Of a stretch of DNA of 64,000 nucleotides, positions 9,687 through 18,000 are shown piece by piece; position 1 is the stretch's first letter; each line of letters opens with the position of its first letter. The stretch comes from Dehalococcoidia bacterium (GTDB lineage: Bacteria > Chloroflexota > Dehalococcoidia > GIF9 > AB-539-J10), in contig SKVJ01000001.1 in the NCBI GenBank assembly GCA_007129495.1, positions 1-64,000 on the forward strand, given 5' to 3'. The position numbers and the translations under genes are program-made. The notes beneath the pieces were generated by a model, which saw only the letters and a list, made by a program, of their open reading frames with translations, did not search any database and had not been told where the DNA came from.

Positions 9687-9716
9687 TTGACAGCTCCGGT
9701 ACGCCGGCACTACCAT
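9687..9716 (+). promoter_or_regulatory. Candidate sigma-70-type promoter upstream of the PRC-barrel locus
   Basis: TTGACA (9687-9692), 18-nt spacer, TACCAT (9711-9716). The -35 is perfect and the spacing matches other promoters in this window (TTGACA-N18-TACAAT). Predicted start near 9723, giving an RNA of about 250 nt before the 52-residue ORF. Confidence 0.5.
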
Positions 9717-9866
9717 GCTGCAAATTCCTATAGCGCGTGACGGAGTGACGCCGGGCGATCCGCGCTCACCCTTCGGGCGACGCACGTGTGGGGGTTTACC
9801 TCACTGCGGAAATGGGAATCTGAGACGGGGCCCGTTGAAGGGAACCTGCAGATGGAGGTGACAGGA

Positions 9867-9920
9867 GTGAAGAAGAACATGACAGCACTCTTCAGGAGAC
9901 CGGCCGGTCTCCTTGTCTGA
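9867..9920 (+). CDS. Candidate 17-codon leader/mini-ORF overlapping a perfect palindrome
   Basis: GTG 9867 lies 8 nt after a GGAGG element (9854-9858) and encodes MKKNMTALFRRPAGLLV before a TGA. Codons 10 to 16 fall on a 20-bp perfect palindrome (9894-9913). The good ribosome site and the palindrome suggest a translated regulatory element for the genes downstream, but it could be a chance ORF. Confidence 0.35.
   Translation: MKKNMTALFRRPAGLLV
9894..9913. repeat. 20-bp perfect palindrome
   Basis: Bases 9894-9913 read identically on both strands (AGGAGACCGG followed by its complement). As RNA it would form a hairpin only by opening its centre; as DNA it could be a dimeric repressor site about 170 bp downstream of the candidate promoter. 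No T-tract follows, so it is not a terminator. Confidence 0.6.
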
Positions 9921-9969
9921 TAGCTGCCAGGCTTTCATCTGCCGGCATAAGGGAAGGGAGGTTTGAATA

Positions 9970-10128
9970 ATGGAAATTCTTCTGATTATTGGCGCTATCC
10001 TGGTGGTGGTGTTCGTGCTGGGACTGATTTTCCGTTTCATTGTAATGCCGCTGCTCCTGATCTTTCTTGTGGTTGGCCTGGTTCTGCTGCTCGCCTGGGT
10101 CTGGCAACGGGGTCTACTGCCGTTCTAG
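9970..10128 (+). CDS. Small hydrophobic membrane protein (52 aa)
   Basis: ATG 9970 has a strong GGGAGG ribosome site 7 nt upstream. The 52-residue product is almost wholly hydrophobic: one long or two short membrane helices (residues 3-24 and 26-46) broken at RFIVMP, and a short tail WQRGLLPF. I do not recognise a named family; small membrane proteins of this shape occur next to stress- or envelope-related genes. It lies 64 nt upstream of the tandem PRC-barrel gene on the same strand and probably shares its transcript. The start, the ribosome site and the clean stop make it a real gene in my view; its function is unknown. Confidence 0.65.
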   Translation: MEILLIIGAILVVVFVLGLIFRFIVMPLLLIFLVVGLVLLLAWVWQRGLLPF

Positions 10129-10192
10129 CAGCATGCTGATGAGAGAATTCACAGGTCGTATGGCCTTGGAGTGATGGTCAAGAGGGAGGAAG

Positions 10193-11023
10193 ATGATGAC
10201 GGAAAGACGCCCCGGTTACGCTAAGGAGAGAAAGCAGACCCATTTCATCCCCACGAAGCGGCTCAAGCACTACGACGTGATCGATGGCAACGACCAGATG
10301 CTGGGCCGGGTGGAGCAGATCATCGTGGATATGTGCTCAGGCCGCGTGGTCTACATGCTGGTGGCCACCGAAGGCATCGCCACGCTCCACGACAGGTGGC
10401 TGGCCATGCCGCCAGGGATCCTCGCATGGCATCCCGAGAAGCTGCGCTTCACCACCCCCATCCTGTCCACCGAACTGGCCGATGCGCCCAGCATACCGAA
10501 GACCGACTGGCCCGACACGGTCATGATCGAACTCGAGAAGCTGGACGAAACAATCTCGTGGCTGGACAGTATCTGTGCCTACTACAACGTGATGCCGTAC
10601 CGCGTGCATCCGCGGCGCGATGAACTGCAGCCGCAGGCGCCCGCACTTGCGGACTTCCTGCCCGTGAGCCACCTGAAGTACTACGACATCACCAATGACG
10701 CCGGCGAGGACCTGGGACAGGTGCAGGAGTTCATCCTGGACATGGTGGAGGGACAGATCGCCTACGTGGTGGTGGCATTCGGCGGCATACTCGGTTTCAC
10801 CGACAAGTGGATTGCGATGCCCTTCAGCGTCCTCACATGGCAGCCCGAGACGCACAAGCTGAAGCTGGACGTGCCACGATCCACGCTGGAGAACGCACCC
10901 GGCATCGAAAAGGACGACTGGCCGGACAAGTTCCTGAGCGACCTCGCCGACGAGGAAGAACACGCCGCGTGGCTGGAGACGGTCTACGTCTACTTCGAGT
11001 GTTCTCCTTACTGGGTATGCTGA
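10193..11023 (+). CDS. Tandem PRC-barrel domain protein
   Basis: 276 residues with two PRC-barrel-like repeats: about 17-125 (HFIPTKRLKHYDVID ... KTDWPDT) and about 154-262 (DFLPVSHLKYYDITN ... KDDWPDK). Each has the barrel pattern LGRVEQIIVDM/LGQVQEFILDM followed by a WxAMP motif (RWLAMP, KWIAMP), so the gene arose by internal duplication. PRC barrels bind partners in RNA maturation or photosystem contexts, but most bacterial members have no known role. ATG 10193 or 10196 follows a strong GGAGG. Third codon positions are markedly richer in G and C than in neighbouring genes, which suggests strong expression or transfer. No signal peptide. Confidence 0.75.
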   Translation: MMTERRPGYAKERKQTHFIPTKRLKHYDVIDGNDQMLGRVEQIIVDMCSGRVVYMLVATEGIATLHDRWLAMPPGILAWHPEKLRFTTPILSTELADAPSIPKTDWPDTVMIELEKLDETISWLDSICAYYNVMPYRVHPRRDELQPQAPALADFLPVSHLKYYDITNDAGEDLGQVQEFILDMVEGQIAYVVVAFGGILGFTDKWIAMPFSVLTWQPETHKLKLDVPRSTLENAPGIEKDDWPDKFLSDLADEEEHAAWLETVYVYFECSPYWVC

Positions 11024-11040
11024 CCCTCGGCACGAACGCA

Positions 11041-11077
11041 GACAGGGGACGCCCCTCAACGGAGCGCCCCCGTCTTT
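11041..11077 (+). terminator. Candidate terminator after the PRC-barrel gene
   Basis: An imperfect hairpin with a GGGG/CCCC core and flanking GAC/GTC and CGC/GCG pairs (11041-11073) is followed by TTTC. It may work in both directions, since the tmRNA gene ends on the other strand at 11101. Confidence 0.45.
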
Positions 11078-11100
11078 CACCACATACGAATTCAGATCAA

Positions 11101-11451
11101 TGGTGGAGGCGGGGGAGAGTTGAACTCCCCGTCCAGAAAAGAGTTGCCAGAATCTACTACAGGCTTAGTCGGTCGCCATATTGTCGCCTGACCTTCATCC
11201 ACCGACCGAGTCCGGCCAGGCCATCCGGCTCATCTTTCCCGGGCTTCGCCGGCATTTCACCCGGGGCATCCCGGCATTTCGTCGCTCACTCTCAACCCAC
11301 CGGGAAGAGATCGAGGTGAACGCGCAGCCTTATTTAGGCCGCGACGGGAACTAAGTCGTTCTCGTTTATTTTTTGCCACCTGTTTTATGAGGTGGATGGC
11401 ACCTCAGCCTGCAATCCTGTAGGCTCTTCCCTGTCGAACCCACGCGCCCCC
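11101..11451 (-). ncRNA. ssrA: tmRNA (ssrA)
   Basis: The tRNA-like ends are clear: 5' GGGGGCG (11451-11445) pairs with CGCCTCC just before the encoded CCA (11101-11103), allowing one G-U pair. The T-arm is GAGTTCAACTC-like and the 5' side carries GGTTCGAC. The gene is 351 nt. An open frame for the proteolysis tag ends at TAA (11336-11334) and reads NENDLVPVAA; the resume codon is uncertain because the codon before it (ATA) would be unusual. tmRNA rescues stalled ribosomes together with SmpB, whose gene lies 36 nt upstream on the same strand, so both are probably on one transcript. Confidence 0.93.
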
Positions 11452-11487
11452 GCGCGTATCAGCTAACGTATCAGCCGGCCTCAGGAC

Positions 11488-11949
11488 TCATCTCTTTCGC
11501 GCCTTCATCACGCGATCCAACTCCCTGTCCTGGTCCCGCCGGGCGATAGCCTCCCGCTTATCGTAAAGCTTCTTGCCTCGTCCGACCCCCAGCACAACCT
11601 TAGCGATACCACCCTTAATGTACAGCCGAACGGGAACCAGCGTCAAACTCTTCTGCTTTGTGAGCGCTTCGAGTTCATCGATCTCCTTCTTGTGGAGGAG
11701 CAGCTTGCGGCGCCGGCCAGGCTCGTGGCCGTAGTGGCTTGCCGCATCGTAGGGGGAGATATGTGAGTTAAGCAGCCACACCTCCCCGTTTTCCACCTTT
11801 GCATACGCATCCTTAAGATTGATGCGACCAGCCCGGATCGACTTGATCTCCGAACCCATGAGGACAAGTCCCGCCTCATAGGTATCGCCGATAACATAGT
11901 CATGGTATGCTTTCCGATTAACTGTGATAGTGCGCGATTCTCCACCCAT
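11488..11949 (-). CDS. smpB: SsrA-binding protein SmpB
   Basis: 153 residues, the normal length. Family patterns are easy to see: NRKAYHDYVIGDTYEAGLVL, GSEIKSIRAGRINLKDAY, the ISPYDAASHYGHEPGRRRKLLL core that binds tmRNA, and a basic C-terminal tail RDQDRELDRVMKARKR that enters the empty mRNA channel. It works with tmRNA in trans-translation. A TAGAAT -10 element ends 6 nt before the ATG and there is no ribosome site, so the mRNA is probably leaderless. The tmRNA gene follows 36 nt downstream. The divergent gene comEA begins 47 bp away. Confidence 0.96.
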   Translation of the reverse strand: MGGESRTITVNRKAYHDYVIGDTYEAGLVLMGSEIKSIRAGRINLKDAYAKVENGEVWLLNSHISPYDAASHYGHEPGRRRKLLLHKKEIDELEALTKQKSLTLVPVRLYIKGGIAKVVLGVGRGKKLYDKREAIARRDQDRELDRVMKARKR

Positions 11950-11955
11950 ACGCGC

Positions 11956-11961
11956 ATTCTA
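11956..11961 (-). promoter_or_regulatory. -10 element of smpB-ssrA (leaderless start predicted)
   Basis: TAGAAT preceded by GG lies 6 nt upstream of the smpB ATG; the expected transcription start coincides with the start codon. The -35 (TTCTTC at 17 nt) is poor. Confidence 0.45.
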
Positions 11962-11996
11962 CCGCACCTGACGATAATGAAGAAGGCCAGCCTTCG

Positions 11997-12503
11997 GTGA
12001 GGCGCTCGGAAATCGCGACGCAGGCGCTGCTTCTTGCTACTCTTGTGGCACTGGTAGTAGGCGTATACAACCTGATCCCGCACCTTCGAGATGAGAACCT
12101 GACTCCCGTGGTGCTGCAACCGACAAGTGAGGAATCGTCCGCGGCGCTGACAGTCCACGTATCCGGAGATGGCACCTATCCGGGGATCTACGCACTGGAT
12201 GCCACGACCTCTCTAGCCGAGGTGCTGCGTCTGGCGTACGCGGGGGAAGGCGAGACACCCCACACTCTATCCATCATAGTCGGTCAATCCCCCGACAGGC
12301 AGACTTCCCAGCGGATAGATCTCAATCACGCTGATGCCTGGCTGCTGACTGCCCTCCCGGGCATCGGCCCTGAGAGGTCGCAGGCGATAGTGGATTACCG
12401 CGAACGGCACGGCCCGTTCGTGAGCACGGAGGACCTGACCCTGGTACCGGGTATCGGCAACACCACATATGAAGCACTCAAGGAGTTCATCACCGTCACG
12501 TAG
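11997..12503 (+). CDS. comEA: ComEA-type DNA-binding competence protein
   Basis: 168 residues. An N-terminal membrane anchor (residues 8-28) is followed by an extracellular linker region and a C-terminal double helix-hairpin-helix (about 108-165) with INxA-like DLNHADAWLLTALPGIGPERSQAIVDYR and LTLVPGIGNTTYEALKEF. ComEA binds double-stranded DNA outside the membrane and passes it to ComEC during transformation. GTG 11997 is chosen; an AGAAGG element is about 10 nt upstream. The comEC gene follows 11 nt downstream, so the two form an operon. The middle region (about 48-95) may be a degenerate SLBB domain. Confidence 0.88.
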   Translation: MRRSEIATQALLLATLVALVVGVYNLIPHLRDENLTPVVLQPTSEESSAALTVHVSGDGTYPGIYALDATTSLAEVLRLAYAGEGETPHTLSIIVGQSPDRQTSQRIDLNHADAWLLTALPGIGPERSQAIVDYRERHGPFVSTEDLTLVPGIGNTTYEALKEFITVT

Positions 12504-12514
12504 CAGCTCCCGCA

Positions 12515-14950
12515 ATGTGGTTACTCGCCTGTGGTAGCGCATTCGTCGCCGGCGTGGCCCTGGGAGCCACCCGGGATCCGGCATGGGCCGTCATCCTGTG
12601 TCCTACCATCGCATTCTCATTCCTGTCGACGTCTCGCTCACGCACAACTGTTCCCCTGTTGATTGCTGCTGTTCTGCTGTTCGGGATGCTCGGTGTACTT
12701 CGTTACGAGCATTCCCTTTCGCAGACAGGTACCTCGCTTGTCTCTCATTACAACGACTCGGGAAAGGTGAGCCTCGAGGCGGTGATCTGTGAGGAGCCTG
12801 ACCATGATGGTCGCTACACACGCGTGTTGCTTGACGACGTCCGGATCGAAGACGGCGGAAGGTTTGTGCCTGTGCACGGAAAGGTGCTCGTTACGACGGC
12901 CGACCCCCGCCCACTGCACTACGGTACTGCAGTGTCGTTCGTTGCGGCCCTCGAATCGCCCATGCCCATAGATGACTTCGACTACTCCGGCTACCTTGCG
13001 CTGCGCGGCATCTATTCCACCGCATTCTGCCCGGGTTTTGAGGTCCTGCCAGCGGACACCAGGCAGCAGCCCAGAGCCTGGCTGATGTCCTTCAACACAA
13101 GATTGGGCAAGGCGATGGCATCGGTTTTGCCCCAGCCAGAGGCATCGCTTGCCCAATCGCTGCTCCTCGGAAGGCGGGCAGGATTGCCGGAATCGCTTGC
13201 CAGCGCATTCGCACGTACGGGAACCGCACACCTTTTGGCCATATCCGGGCTGCATCTCGGGATCATCGTCGCCGCCGCACTGGTTGTGCTGCTGGCAGCG
13301 ATGGGACGCCGGCACTACCTCTACGTCTGGATTGCCCTGCTGGTGCTGTGGTCCTACGCGGTGTTCACCGGACTCAGGCCGCCGGTCGTCAGGGCAGCAA
13401 TCATGGCCAGCACCTTCCTGCTGGCTGAACTGGCGGGGCGACAGAGACACGGTCCTACCGCTCTGGCCGTTGCAGCGGCCGTCATGGTCGGTATCGAACC
13501 GCAGTTGCTCTGGCAGACTTCGTTTCAATTAAGTGTCCTTGCGATGGGTGGACTGATTCTGCTGTACTCACCATTACAGACATCGCTGCAACGGCTCCTG
13601 GCAGCAGGCAACCGCGGATTCCAGGCAGACACCGCCACAGCCAGTCCTGCAGTAGCCATTGTTTCCGCAACCCTTGCTGCCACAATAGCTATATGGCCGG
13701 TCTGCGCCGTCACATTCGGCCAGGTATCACTCCTCGGAGTTCCCGTCTCTCTTCTCACACTGCCGATGTTGCCGTTCGCGCTCGGGTCATCTGCCATAGC
13801 AGGAATAATTGCCCTGCTGTCACCGGCCGCTGCTACACCGTTCTCGTGGCTCGCATGGCTGTTCCTGACCTATATCGTCAAAGTCGTACACGCATTCTCG
13901 TTACTGCCATGGGCGGTAATCGAGCCAACCATCGGAGGAGGTTGGTTCATTGCGGGTTACTTCGCACTACTGAGCGCCGTACCACTAATATGGCATCGGA
14001 TGCGAAACAGCGCAAAGGAAGGGCCGGCACGCTCACCTGAGAAGCCCGATGAGGATGATAGACGCGGCAGGCGGCTACGTTGGGCCATCCCACCCCTGTT
14101 GCTGGCAGCTGTACTCGTATGGTCGGCGGTACTTTCGGCGCCCGATGGCCGTCTTCACGTCATCTTTCTTGACGTCGGGCAGGGCGATTCAGCGCTCGTG
14201 ATATCACCTTCGGGCGTGACAATCCTCATCGATGGAGGGGCCGATGGACGGGACACGTGTCAACTCATCGACAGTCAACTGCCCTTCTGGCGCCGTAACC
14301 TGGATGTAGTAGTGGCGACACATCCGCACGCTGACCACATAGGCGGATTACTCACTGCTGTGGAGCGCTATCAGATTGGTCTCGTACTTGACCCTTGCCT
14401 GGCTTCCACTACGTTGATATCCGAGGAATGGGCCAGACGCCTTTCTGTGAGCGACGTCACTCCCACATGTATCACCGCAGGACACGAGGTCCTCGTCAGA
14501 GATGGAGTGCACCTTGAAATACTGCATCCGGCACGGGTGCCGCTGTCAGGCACGAGCGACGATTCCGACAACAACAGTGTGGTCATACGAATAACGTACG
14601 GAGAGATATCCTTCCTGTTCACAGCCGACATCAGAACAGAAGCTGAACGTCATCTCGTTCATCACCAGTCCGCTGCGCTAAGGAATTGCGTGCTCAAGGT
14701 GCCGCACCATGGCAGCAACAGTTCATCAAGCGCACAATTTCTGGCTGCGGTATTCCCGGCGATGGCAGTAGTGTCCGCAGGCTCCGACAACCTCTACGGA
14801 CATCCTCACGAGGACGTGCTGGAGCGGTTGAGTACGGGCACCGGCCATGTGCTGAACACTGCGGACTACGGCACTATCGAATTCGTCACCGATGGGCGCC
14901 AATTGTGGGTGAAGACAGAAAGGGCCGCACCAGTTTCAGTTCGCGAATGA
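12515..14950 (+). CDS. comEC: ComEC/Rec2 DNA-uptake channel
   Basis: 811 residues, full length. In order: two N-terminal membrane helices and a DUF4131/OB-like region (to about 190), the multi-helix competence domain (about 215-500) with AISGLHLGI and GLRPPVVRAAIM, and a C-terminal metallo-beta-lactamase domain (about 545-790) with DVGQGDSALV, ATHPHADHIGGL and VPHHGSNSSSS. The channel imports single-stranded DNA; the lactamase-like domain is thought to degrade the other strand. All metal-ligand motifs are present. With comEA it indicates that the organism may be naturally transformable, although pilus genes are not in the window. Confidence 0.95.
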   Translation: MWLLACGSAFVAGVALGATRDPAWAVILCPTIAFSFLSTSRSRTTVPLLIAAVLLFGMLGVLRYEHSLSQTGTSLVSHYNDSGKVSLEAVICEEPDHDGRYTRVLLDDVRIEDGGRFVPVHGKVLVTTADPRPLHYGTAVSFVAALESPMPIDDFDYSGYLALRGIYSTAFCPGFEVLPADTRQQPRAWLMSFNTRLGKAMASVLPQPEASLAQSLLLGRRAGLPESLASAFARTGTAHLLAISGLHLGIIVAAALVVLLAAMGRRHYLYVWIALLVLWSYAVFTGLRPPVVRAAIMASTFLLAELAGRQRHGPTALAVAAAVMVGIEPQLLWQTSFQLSVLAMGGLILLYSPLQTSLQRLLAAGNRGFQADTATASPAVAIVSATLAATIAIWPVCAVTFGQVSLLGVPVSLLTLPMLPFALGSSAIAGIIALLSPAAATPFSWLAWLFLTYIVKVVHAFSLLPWAVIEPTIGGGWFIAGYFALLSAVPLIWHRMRNSAKEGPARSPEKPDEDDRRGRRLRWAIPPLLLAAVLVWSAVLSAPDGRLHVIFLDVGQGDSALVISPSGVTILIDGGADGRDTCQLIDSQLPFWRRNLDVVVATHPHADHIGGLLTAVERYQIGLVLDPCLASTTLISEEWARRLSVSDVTPTCITAGHEVLVRDGVHLEILHPARVPLSGTSDDSDNNSVVIRITYGEISFLFTADIRTEAERHLVHHQSAALRNCVLKVPHHGSNSSSSAQFLAAVFPAMAVVSAGSDNLYGHPHEDVLERLSTGTGHVLNTADYGTIEFVTDGRQLWVKTERAAPVSVRE

Positions 14951-14964
14951 TGCGCAGGATAAGC

Positions 14965-15732
14965 CTATCGCCCCAGCCAGCCACCATCGACAGGGAGGAT
15001 CGTGCCTTGCACGTAGGCAGACGCGTCGGACGCCAGGAACACAGCCGCGCCGGCCATATCCTCCGGTAGTCCCCATCTGCCTGCCGGCACCCGGTCAAGG
15101 ATGAACTTGTTGGTTTGTGGATCCGCCCTCAACTCAGGGTTGATCTCGGTTGCTATGTAGCCTGGCGCGATGGCATTCACATTCACGCCTTTGCCTGCCC
15201 ACTCGTTCGCCAGTGCCTTGGTGAGCTGTCCGATGCCACCCTTACTCGCCGTGTAGCTGGGTATGTGCATCCCACCATGGAACGTCATCATAGATGCTGT
15301 GAAAACTATCTTTCCATAGCCGCGCGATACCATTTCACGGCCAAGCTCACGTGCAAGAATGAAGTGCGATGACAGGTTGACCTCAAGTATCCGGTCCCAC
15401 AGATCATCCGCATGGTTCGCCGCCGGAGTGCGAGCGATGATTCCCGCATTGGAGAAAAGAATATCGATGACCGGGTTCTCAGCCTTGACCCTTGCGGTGA
15501 AGTCAACAGTTTGATTCCGCTGCGAGAAATCACAACGGTATGGGATAAACGAGCGTCCAATGCGGCGGACCTCCTGTTCCACTTCGGAGTCCGGTTCGAG
15601 TGTGGCACTGACGCCGATGATGTCTGCTCCAGCATCGGCAAGTGCGAGCGCGAAGCCCCGTCCGATGCCGCGCTTGCAGCCGGTTACCAGGGCTACCTTT
15701 CCATCAAGCCTGAAGCTGTCGACTATGCTCAT
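14965..15732 (-). CDS. Short-chain dehydrogenase, KduD-like (2-dehydro-3-deoxy-D-gluconate 5-dehydrogenase type)
   Basis: 255 residues. Classical SDR features: TGCKRGIGRG cofactor loop (17-26), NAG in the core, catalytic Tyr in YTASKGG with Lys four residues on, and a terminal GTILPVDGGWLGR. The start (IVDSFRLDGKVALVTG) and overall pattern are closest to KduD and gluconate 5-dehydrogenases, which interconvert keto-sugar acids with NAD(H). GGAGGTG precedes the ATG by 7 nt. No other sugar-acid gene is next to it, so the substrate is uncertain. It converges on comEC with a 14-bp gap. Confidence 0.8.
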   Translation of the reverse strand: MSIVDSFRLDGKVALVTGCKRGIGRGFALALADAGADIIGVSATLEPDSEVEQEVRRIGRSFIPYRCDFSQRNQTVDFTARVKAENPVIDILFSNAGIIARTPAANHADDLWDRILEVNLSSHFILARELGREMVSRGYGKIVFTASMMTFHGGMHIPSYTASKGGIGQLTKALANEWAGKGVNVNAIAPGYIATEINPELRADPQTNKFILDRVPAGRWGLPEDMAGAAVFLASDASAYVQGTILPVDGGWLGR

Positions 15733-16123
15733 TTCGGTTCACCTCCAGGACAGCACGGATCTGACCCATTGCATGAATCCACAGGGAGGTCATACTACTT
15801 GACCGGGACTGGCTCACGCCCTTGTGTGAGCCACGACTGTCCTTAGCTTGCCGGGACCACTGTTTGACCTGAACTCGGTCCAACCTGCCCAATCCGGCAG
15901 CCTCTGCACGCGGTTAAGAGCATTCATGCCCGGGCACTGCGAACACGCTCATCTCCGAATTCAACGCCGTGTGCCGGCCGGTCTTGAGATTGAGGCACGT
16001 GGCGTTGACAGGAAGTCTAACAGAAGCGCAGAACGACAGCCATTGCTGTGTCTCACGCCGCGCGGGCAGCTGAACGGCCCCTGCCATCTCCCTACTCAGT
16101 CCGCAACCAGAATCCGCCCTGCG
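15733..16123. other. Non-coding region upstream of the KduD-like gene, with a small hairpin
   Basis: 391 bp with no supportable gene. It contains an inverted repeat GGCTCAC/GTGAGCC at 15810-15832 on the leader side of the dehydrogenase, which could be an RNA hairpin or operator. No clear terminator for the ABC operon that ends at 16124 was found. Confidence 0.45.
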
Positions 16124-17068
16124 TCAGAACGAGCGAATCTCTTCGCGCATGAAGCGGATGTATGAGATGGCGAAGGCAAGTACCGTGAGCGCGATGATAG
16201 TCACCATCTGAGGCCATACGAGAAGCAGACTATCCTGCAATGGAAGAGGGTTCGCCATCCGTCCGGCATAAGAGCTCATGACGAATAACGCAGGATTCAG
16301 TGTTCCGACCTCAGGACTGAGCAGTCCGACCGTTGCCTCGCCGTAGAGTACGGATGGCGAGATGCGGGAAATCGAACCCTCCAGAGAGACATTCCTGGTG
16401 AACTGCTCCATGGTTGAGTTTGCATCCAGAGGAGCAACAACATTGGCGACAGCCCCTGCAATAACCGCGACGAAGAAAAACAACACTATCCATACAGCAA
16501 GCGATGCGAGCATGGAGGTAGCCGTCCGGCGGAAGAACACGGAGAACAGCACCGCAAGTGCCAGCCAGAACCCGGCATATACGATAGTGATGAAAACAAA
16601 CGCGAAGAGTCGAACGACCTCCTCTCCGGTAGGCGGGACACCAACAATACGGATGCCCAGTCCCGCGACAAGGGCTACCACGCCGATTATCATGATCGAC
16701 ATCACGGCGAGTCCGGCAAGGAACTTACCATTGATCACCGAATCACGGTAGATGGGTTGGGACACCAGCCGGCTCAAATTGCCGGAATTTCGTTCATTAT
16801 TGATCGCATCAAAACCGAGAGCGATACCTACGATAGGAATAAACAGAGAAAGGAAGAACAGGAACGAAGGCAGGTTCTCTCCGGACGCAGTGAACGTCTT
16901 AAGAAAGACGAACTCGGAAGTAGGTCCTACTGCACCACGTACGGTCTGGATGGCGATATAGATGGCGAACACAGCGGACAGGAACACCAGGGAAAACAGG
17001 ATAATGAACCTTCTGCTGCTCAGATGATCGGCCAGTTCTTTGCGAAATATGGCATACATACTTATCAA
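16124..17068 (-). CDS. ABC-2 type transporter permease
   Basis: 314 residues with six hydrophobic segments and a large extracellular loop between the first two, as in the ABC2_membrane (NosY/YhaP-like) group; it starts FRKELADHLSSRRFIILF, typical of the group. It would form the membrane channel for the ATPase whose gene overlaps it by 4 nt. The NEW3-domain protein encoded first in the operon suggests export or assembly of a cell-surface component. The substrate is not predictable. Confidence 0.87.
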   Translation of the reverse strand: MISMYAIFRKELADHLSSRRFIILFSLVFLSAVFAIYIAIQTVRGAVGPTSEFVFLKTFTASGENLPSFLFFLSLFIPIVGIALGFDAINNERNSGNLSRLVSQPIYRDSVINGKFLAGLAVMSIMIIGVVALVAGLGIRIVGVPPTGEEVVRLFAFVFITIVYAGFWLALAVLFSVFFRRTATSMLASLAVWIVLFFFVAVIAGAVANVVAPLDANSTMEQFTRNVSLEGSISRISPSVLYGEATVGLLSPEVGTLNPALFVMSSYAGRMANPLPLQDSLLLVWPQMVTIIALTVLAFAISYIRFMREEIRSF

Positions 17069-17997
17069 GCCTCTTTCGAGAATCGCTTGTAGATCTTCTC
17101 AAGGTCGTATTCTTCAATCTTCATACCAAGAAGGATGGCGCCGCTATCGACAATCGTGCGGGACAACTGGCCGCGAAGATCGCTCTCAGCCGTCACCACA
17201 AGCATACTATCGACAGTGTCAACCTCCTGGACACCCTTCACCTTACGCAAGGCCGCGATGACAGCAGGCCCGGCACCCTCCACCTCGGCCTCTATCCGGT
17301 AACGTCCTGCGCTGGAAGCGTCGCGTCCAAGGCGCTCTATCGGCCCATCCGCCACCAGGTTACCCTTCGACATTATCCCCACTCGCGAGCACAGCTTCTG
17401 CACCTGAGGGAGGACGTGGGAACAGAATATGACAGTGATTCCTCGTTTGCCCATGTCAGAGATGAGAGTGAGAATAGCATCGATACCGTCAGGATCGATA
17501 CCGGTGGTGGGCTCATCGAGAAACGCAAGCCGTGGTTCTTTCAACCAGATGTCGGCTATGCCAAGCCGCTGCTTCATGCCTCGGGAAAAAGTGTTGACTG
17601 TGTGATCCTTTACTCGCCCAAGCCCCACTGTGCCGAGTATCGAATCGATCCTGTCCTCCAGTTCAACCCGGGGCATATGGTTCAAATTGCCGGTAAACCG
17701 AAGGTTCTCCCTGGCCGTCAGTTCCTCGTAGAAACCGACCCGCTCGGGCAGGTAACCCACCTGACTCTTGACGGCCAGAGGATCACGCGCGGGATCTTTG
17801 CCGCACACCCGGACTGTACCGGACGTCGGCTCGGTGAGTCCCAGGAGCATCAGGAGAGTAGTCGTCTTCCCGGCACCGTTCGCACCGAGGAAGCCAAACA
17901 TCTCACCCTCCGCAATCCTGAGATTAAGGCCGTTTACGGCAGTGAAGCCGTTGTACTGCTTCGTAAGATCCGTGGTCTCTACGATGAGTTGTTCCAC
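17065..17997 (-). CDS. ABC transporter ATP-binding protein
   Basis: 310 residues. Walker A GANGAGKTT lies around residue 38-46, signature FSRGMKQRLG near 138, Walker B LAFLDEPTTGID follows. The C-terminal ~80 residues (RYRIEAEVEGAG ...) form the accessory domain typical of ABC-2 exporters such as NatA/CcmA-like ATPases. It pairs with the permease downstream (4-nt overlap). The upstream NEW3 gene ends 3 nt before its start, so the three genes are translated as a block. Confidence 0.93.
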   Translation of the reverse strand: MEQLIVETTDLTKQYNGFTAVNGLNLRIAEGEMFGFLGANGAGKTTTLLMLLGLTEPTSGTVRVCGKDPARDPLAVKSQVGYLPERVGFYEELTARENLRFTGNLNHMPRVELEDRIDSILGTVGLGRVKDHTVNTFSRGMKQRLGIADIWLKEPRLAFLDEPTTGIDPDGIDAILTLISDMGKRGITVIFCSHVLPQVQKLCSRVGIMSKGNLVADGPIERLGRDASSAGRYRIEAEVEGAGPAVIAALRKVKGVQEVDTVDSMLVVTAESDLRGQLSRTIVDSGAILLGMKIEEYDLEKIYKRFSKEA

Positions 17998-18000
17998 GCC

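Noticed and set aside
10337-11083. 248-residue minus-strand frame opposite the PRC-barrel gene
   Set aside because: High GC in third codon positions keeps antisense frames open; no ribosome site or domain, and the plus-strand gene has a clear internal duplication and SD.
9271-11101. Integrative element inserted at the tmRNA 3' end
   Set aside because: tmRNA genes are common integration sites and the adjacent patch is compositionally odd, but no integrase and no repeat of the tmRNA 3' end was found in the flanking sequence.
12638-13528. 296-residue minus-strand frame inside comEC
   Set aside because: comEC is full length with all domains; the antisense product has no family features.
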